Source: Oceanisphaera sp. IT1-181 (GTDB lineage Bacteria > Pseudomonadota > Gammaproteobacteria > Enterobacterales > Aeromonadaceae). From it: a stretch of DNA of 64,000 bases. Location: the NCBI RefSeq assembly GCF_033807535.1, contig NZ_CP136856.1, positions 863,001 to 927,000 of the forward strand, given 5' to 3'. Shown here piece by piece: positions 60,579 through 64,000 of this stretch. The position numbers were made by a program, and so were the translations under genes. Below the pieces are notes generated by a model, which was given only the letters and a program-made list of their open reading frames with translations, had not been told where the DNA came from and made no database searches. How positions within the stretch are numbered: position 1 is the stretch's first letter; each line of letters opens with the position of its first letter.

Positions 60579-61961
60579 ATGTCTCCCATTCAGTCATCAG
60601 CCCCGTTATCACCTCCTAGTCATCCTAAGCCCAAAAAATACTTAGCCGATCAATCACTGCCTCGAGCCTTATTTAGCATGACCTGGCCGATGTTGTTTGG
60701 CGTGGTGGCGTTAATGAGTTTTCAGCTGGCCGACAGTGTCTTTATCAGTATGTTAGGGCTGCAAGAACTGGCGGCGCTGGGCTTTACGCTGCCGATACAG
60801 CAAGTATTAATCGGCGTACAAATTGGTATTGGTATCGCCTCCACCGCACTTATTTCTCGTGCCATTGGTGCGGGAAAATCAGGGCGCGCTAAACACATGG
60901 GCGGCTTGGTGGTACTGGCAGGTTGTTGCGTGACATTTCTATTGTGTGCCTTCATCTGGCTGCTGCGCATTCCGCTACTCACCGCCTTGGGTGCCAGTGC
61001 CGAGCTGTTGCCTTACACCGAAGGCTATTGGCTACCTTGGCTGGCCAGTGCTTGGTTGGGCGCTTTTTTATATTTTGCCAGCAGTGTTGCGCGGGCCAAT
61101 GGCGATATGCGCTTACCCGGCTTAATGATGGTGGTCACCAGCATCATTAATATCCTGCTGGATCCGCTGTTTATTTTCACCTTTGGCTGGGGCTTGCCCG
61201 GCGCCGCCTATGCCACTATTGTCGCCTGCACGCTGGGCTCAGCCATTATGTATTCCCGAATATTAAAGCGTCATTGGCTGGACTTTAAACCCAGCAAACT
61301 GCCGATAGGTCCGGCGCTGCGTGATATTTTTAATACCAGCGCACCGGCCATGCTCAGCCAATTGATGCCAGGTTTGGCGGCGTTACTGGCCATTCGCTTA
61401 ATCGCCGGCTTTGGTGGCTCGGCCATTGCGGCCTGGACGCTCGGCAGCCGCTTAGAATTGTTTTCCATTGTGATTGTGCTGGCGCTAACCATGGCGCTAC
61501 CGCCAATGGTGGGGCGTTTACTGGGCTCCCAACAACTGGATCGCGTACATAGCCTAGTACTGGTTGCGGTACGTTTTGTAATAGGCCTGCAAGTCATTAT
61601 CGCCTTGTTTTGGCTGGCCAGCCGCTGGTTAATTGCGCCGGCGTTGGCACCCGACGCTGACACCGAGCGTTATCTGCTCAGCTATATGTTGTGGGTGCCC
61701 ATCAGTTATGCGGCGCTCGGGGTGTGCATGCTAATTGTGTCGGTGTGCAACGCGCTGGGTATGCCGATGCGGGCGGTGTGGATTTCCGTATTACGTTTGT
61801 TTGCCTGCTATCTACCGGCCTTATGGCTGGGCGCCACACTCGCCGGCATGAGCGGCTTATATATAGGAGTGTTGCTGGGCAACGTGGCCGCAGGGCTACT
61901 ATCTTGGCAGTTTTATCAGCGTGGCTTAGGGCATTTAACACAGCGCCAAGCGCCCAGCTAA
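60579..61961 (+). CDS. MATE-family multidrug efflux transporter
   Basis: A 460-residue inner-membrane protein with 12 helices in two homologous halves. The family pattern is seen in LPRALFSMTWPMLFGVVALMSFQLADSVFISMLG, LPIQQVLIGVQIGIGIASTALISRAIG and the second-half SAPAMLSQLMPGLAAL. MATE pumps export cationic drugs by Na+ or H+ exchange; the substrate is not told. ATG 60579 is chosen as the first Met after a non-hydrophobic upstream stretch, but its ribosome site is weak, so the start is uncertain. Confidence 0.92.
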   Translation: MSPIQSSAPLSPPSHPKPKKYLADQSLPRALFSMTWPMLFGVVALMSFQLADSVFISMLGLQELAALGFTLPIQQVLIGVQIGIGIASTALISRAIGAGKSGRAKHMGGLVVLAGCCVTFLLCAFIWLLRIPLLTALGASAELLPYTEGYWLPWLASAWLGAFLYFASSVARANGDMRLPGLMMVVTSIINILLDPLFIFTFGWGLPGAAYATIVACTLGSAIMYSRILKRHWLDFKPSKLPIGPALRDIFNTSAPAMLSQLMPGLAALLAIRLIAGFGGSAIAAWTLGSRLELFSIVIVLALTMALPPMVGRLLGSQQLDRVHSLVLVAVRFVIGLQVIIALFWLASRWLIAPALAPDADTERYLLSYMLWVPISYAALGVCMLIVSVCNALGMPMRAVWISVLRLFACYLPALWLGATLAGMSGLYIGVLLGNVAAGLLSWQFYQRGLGHLTQRQAPS

Positions 61962-61983
61962 GAGATAAACCAACACCAAGACT

Positions 61984-62139
61984 GTTTTTGCAACGGAATC
62001 CACTGAAGAACACGGAAAAATAGTGATCAAATCTGAAAGTGACTTTTGTTGGTAAGAGCGCAAACAAGGCTTTACGCCATACGCAACATCTGCACGAATG
62101 TAGAGGCCGCTTTAGCTGGCCGGTTTTGCGCAGCAAAAC
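61984..62139 (-). repeat. Repeat family C, copy 2 (inverted)
   Basis: Reverse complement of the two modules at 43705-43829: GAACACGGAAAAATAGTGAT near 62008 and GGCCGCTTTAGCTGGCCGGT near 62105. The spacer between modules is longer. A diverged third fragment (TTCCGTGCGTTCCTGTGCGT) is near 60418. Confidence 0.8.
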
Positions 62140-62441
62140 TAAGCCACTCAGACAACAGCAGGCTTAACAAAGGGCGGTGTTACCCAATGTGAATGGTTAA
62201 TTTTGAGTGTTGAATTAAAAAATTAGCCTTTTACATTGCCCGAGCCCGGTGTTTTATTTTAGCTGGGCGCTATTAATGCGTGGCGCTACACGCCACCGGC
62301 CAGCTGAAGCGGCCTCTACTGCGTAAAGAAGCGGGAAGGATTTTACCAAGCTCGCTGCTTTCCCTTATACTAGCGCGCTATTCAATAACAAATTCATGCG
62401 GTGCGGCCAAATTTCGCACCACAACACAATAGGAAGACTCC

Positions 62442-64000
62442 ATGCGCACTCATTATTGCGGGCAAGTTGACGCAGCTCTGGTCGGTCAGAGCGTGACTCT
62501 AAGCGGCTGGGTAAATCGTCGTCGTGACTTAGGCGGTTTGATTTTTATCGACATGCGTGACCGCGAAGGCTTGGTGCAGGTGTTTTTCGACCCAGATAAA
62601 GCCGAAGCTTACGACTTGGCGTCGACCTTGCGTGCCGAGTTTTGTATTCAAATGAAAGGCATAGTGCGTGCCCGCCCCGAGTCGCAAGTCAATAAAGACA
62701 TGGCCACCGGTGCGGTAGAAATTTTTGCCCATGAGCTGACCATCATTAATAAAGCCGAAGCTTTGCCGCTGGATTTTAACCAAAATAACTCAGAAGAGCA
62801 GCGTCTTAAATATCGCTACTTAGACTTACGCCGCCCTGAGCAGGCTATGTATTTAAAGACGCGCGCTAAGGTGACCAGCCGCGTGCGCCGCTTTATGGAT
62901 GACCAAGGTTTCTTAGATATAGAAACCCCTATGCTGACCAAAGCCACCCCAGAAGGTGCGCGTGACTACTTAGTGCCAAGCCGCGTACACAAAGGCCATT
63001 TCTATGCGCTGCCTCAGTCGCCACAGCTGTTTAAACAGTTGCTGATGATGAGCGGCTTTGACCGTTATTACCAAATCGTGAAGTGCTTCCGTGATGAAGA
63101 CTTGCGTGCCGACCGTCAGCCAGAATTTACCCAGATCGACGTTGAAACCTCTTTTATGAGCGCTGAGCAAGTGCGCGAGATCATGGAGCAGTTGGTCACC
63201 GAATTATGGAAAGATGTGATTGACGTGGACTTAGGCACCTTCCCCATCATGACCTATGCGGAAGCCATGCGTCGTTTTGGCTCCGATAAGCCAGACTTGC
63301 GTATTGCCACCGAATTAGTCGATATTGCCGACTTAGTCAAAGACGTGGATTTTCAAGTGTTCGCAGGCCCTGCTAACGACGCTAACGGCCGCGTAGCAGC
63401 TTTGCGCGTACCCGGTGGTGCGGCATTATCACGCAAGCAAATTGATGAATACGGCAAGTTTGTCGGCATTTATGGCGCTAAAGGCTTGGCGTGGATGAAA
63501 GTGAACGAAGCCGCTAAAGGCTTAGAGGGCGTACAGTCACCCATCGCTAAGTTCTTAAACGAAGAGATTGTGACCGAGCTGCTGGCGCGCACTGGTGCGA
63601 CAGACGGCGATGCTATCTTCTTTGGCGCAGATTCAGCCAAAATAGTGAGCGACGCCATCGGCGCACTGCGCTTAAAGCTGGGCAAAGATTTAGACTTGTT
63701 TGAAAAGGGCTGGCGCCCGCTGTGGGTGGTCGACTTCCCAATGTTTGAACAAGAAGCAGACCGCTTATACGCCATGCATCACCCCTTTACTGCCGCCAAA
63801 GACTTAACCGCCGAACAGCTGCAAGCCGCGCCGTTAACCGCGCTGGCCAATGCCTATGACATGGTCATTAACGGCTACGAAGTGGGCGGTGGCTCGGTGC
63901 GTATTCACCACAGTGAGATGCAGCAAACCGTGTTCCGCTTATTGGGTATTAACGCCGCCGAGCAACAAGAGAAGTTTGGCTTCTTGCTTGAAGCATTAAA
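62442..64000 (+). CDS. aspS: Aspartyl-tRNA synthetase, 3' end cut by window edge
   Basis: 519 codons to the window edge (E. coli AspS is 590). ATG 62442 follows AGGAAG. Bacterial-type AspRS: the anticodon-binding OB-fold (HYCGQVDAALVGQSVTLSGWVNRRRDLGGLIFIDMRDR), class II motif 2 (CFRDEDLRADRQPEFTQIDVE), the bacterial GAD insertion (about 290-410), and the HHPFT near-C-terminal stretch (MHHPFTAAKD). It charges tRNA-Asp. Motif 3 (GGGSVRIH) is present near the edge. Confidence 0.97.
   Translation, partial: MRTHYCGQVDAALVGQSVTLSGWVNRRRDLGGLIFIDMRDREGLVQVFFDPDKAEAYDLASTLRAEFCIQMKGIVRARPESQVNKDMATGAVEIFAHELTIINKAEALPLDFNQNNSEEQRLKYRYLDLRRPEQAMYLKTRAKVTSRVRRFMDDQGFLDIETPMLTKATPEGARDYLVPSRVHKGHFYALPQSPQLFKQLLMMSGFDRYYQIVKCFRDEDLRADRQPEFTQIDVETSFMSAEQVREIMEQLVTELWKDVIDVDLGTFPIMTYAEAMRRFGSDKPDLRIATELVDIADLVKDVDFQVFAGPANDANGRVAALRVPGGAALSRKQIDEYGKFVGIYGAKGLAWMKVNEAAKGLEGVQSPIAKFLNEEIVTELLARTGATDGDAIFFGADSAKIVSDAIGALRLKLGKDLDLFEKGWRPLWVVDFPMFEQEADRLYAMHHPFTAAKDLTAEQLQAAPLTALANAYDMVINGYEVGGGSVRIHHSEMQQTVFRLLGINAAEQQEKFGFLLEAL

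Overview
The window reads as chromosomal DNA of a gammaproteobacterium, most likely from the Aeromonadales (Oceanisphaera/Oceanimonas-like); that placement is inference. Support comes from gene order shared with enteric bacteria: trpL-trpE-trpGD-trpCF-trpB-trpA divergent from rnm(yciV)-yciO-rluB, and cmoB-cmoA-yecE close to aspS. A VC2046/SO_2500-family gene and two tandem tRNA-Tyr genes fit the same group. Coding DNA is about 50% GC; a few stretches are much more AT-rich and look acquired.

Layout. 1-4 kb: end of an exported hydrolase gene, a LexA-boxed umuDC operon and two poorly known genes. 4.0-6.4 kb: an AT-rich island with a two-gene operon (a DUF262 ParB/Srx-like protein and a HEPN RNase-like protein), its own terminator and a 275-bp element bounded by perfect 15-bp inverted repeats. 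6.4-12.1 kb: accessory debris with an ankyrin protein, a decayed IS1595 element, a chemoreceptor, duplicated integrase-type leader and terminator sequences, and a broken P4-type integrase. 12.1-25.5 kb: a metal block with a PepSY protein, a CPx copper ATPase, Met-rich proteins, a sensor kinase and its likely response regulator about 5 kb apart, the periplasmic copA-copB-cupredoxin operon, a cytochrome c, and an unrecognised three-repeat exported protein with a perfect CusR-type operator upstream. mntP follows behind a yybP-ykoY manganese riboswitch.

25.5-36.5 kb: a quinone/electrophile operon (5'-truncated azoR, yqjG, pirin), two identical tRNA-Tyr genes, an exact 108-bp-period intergenic repeat, a FabH-like synthase, a DCC protein, and an M32 carboxypeptidase gene cleanly split by an intact 1092-bp IS630-family element with TA duplication. 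36.5-43.5 kb: a Crp/Fnr regulator, two small proteins, MgtC, a PRC-barrel protein, long-form leuA, a solitary HrgA-like nuclease-fold protein and tRNA-Arg(CCU). 43.9-53.5 kb: the trp operon with a classical attenuator (leader peptide with three consecutive Trp codons), then rnm-yciO-rluB. 54-64 kb: a conserved amidoligase / inactive transglutaminase / retropepsin cluster, cmoBA, yecE, a MATE transporter and the start of aspS.

Intergenic DNA is rich in dispersed repeats of at least three families. The strongest candidates for undescribed biology are the DUF262-HEPN island, the copper-regulated GTDGVDRFD-repeat protein, and the solitary HrgA-like protein.
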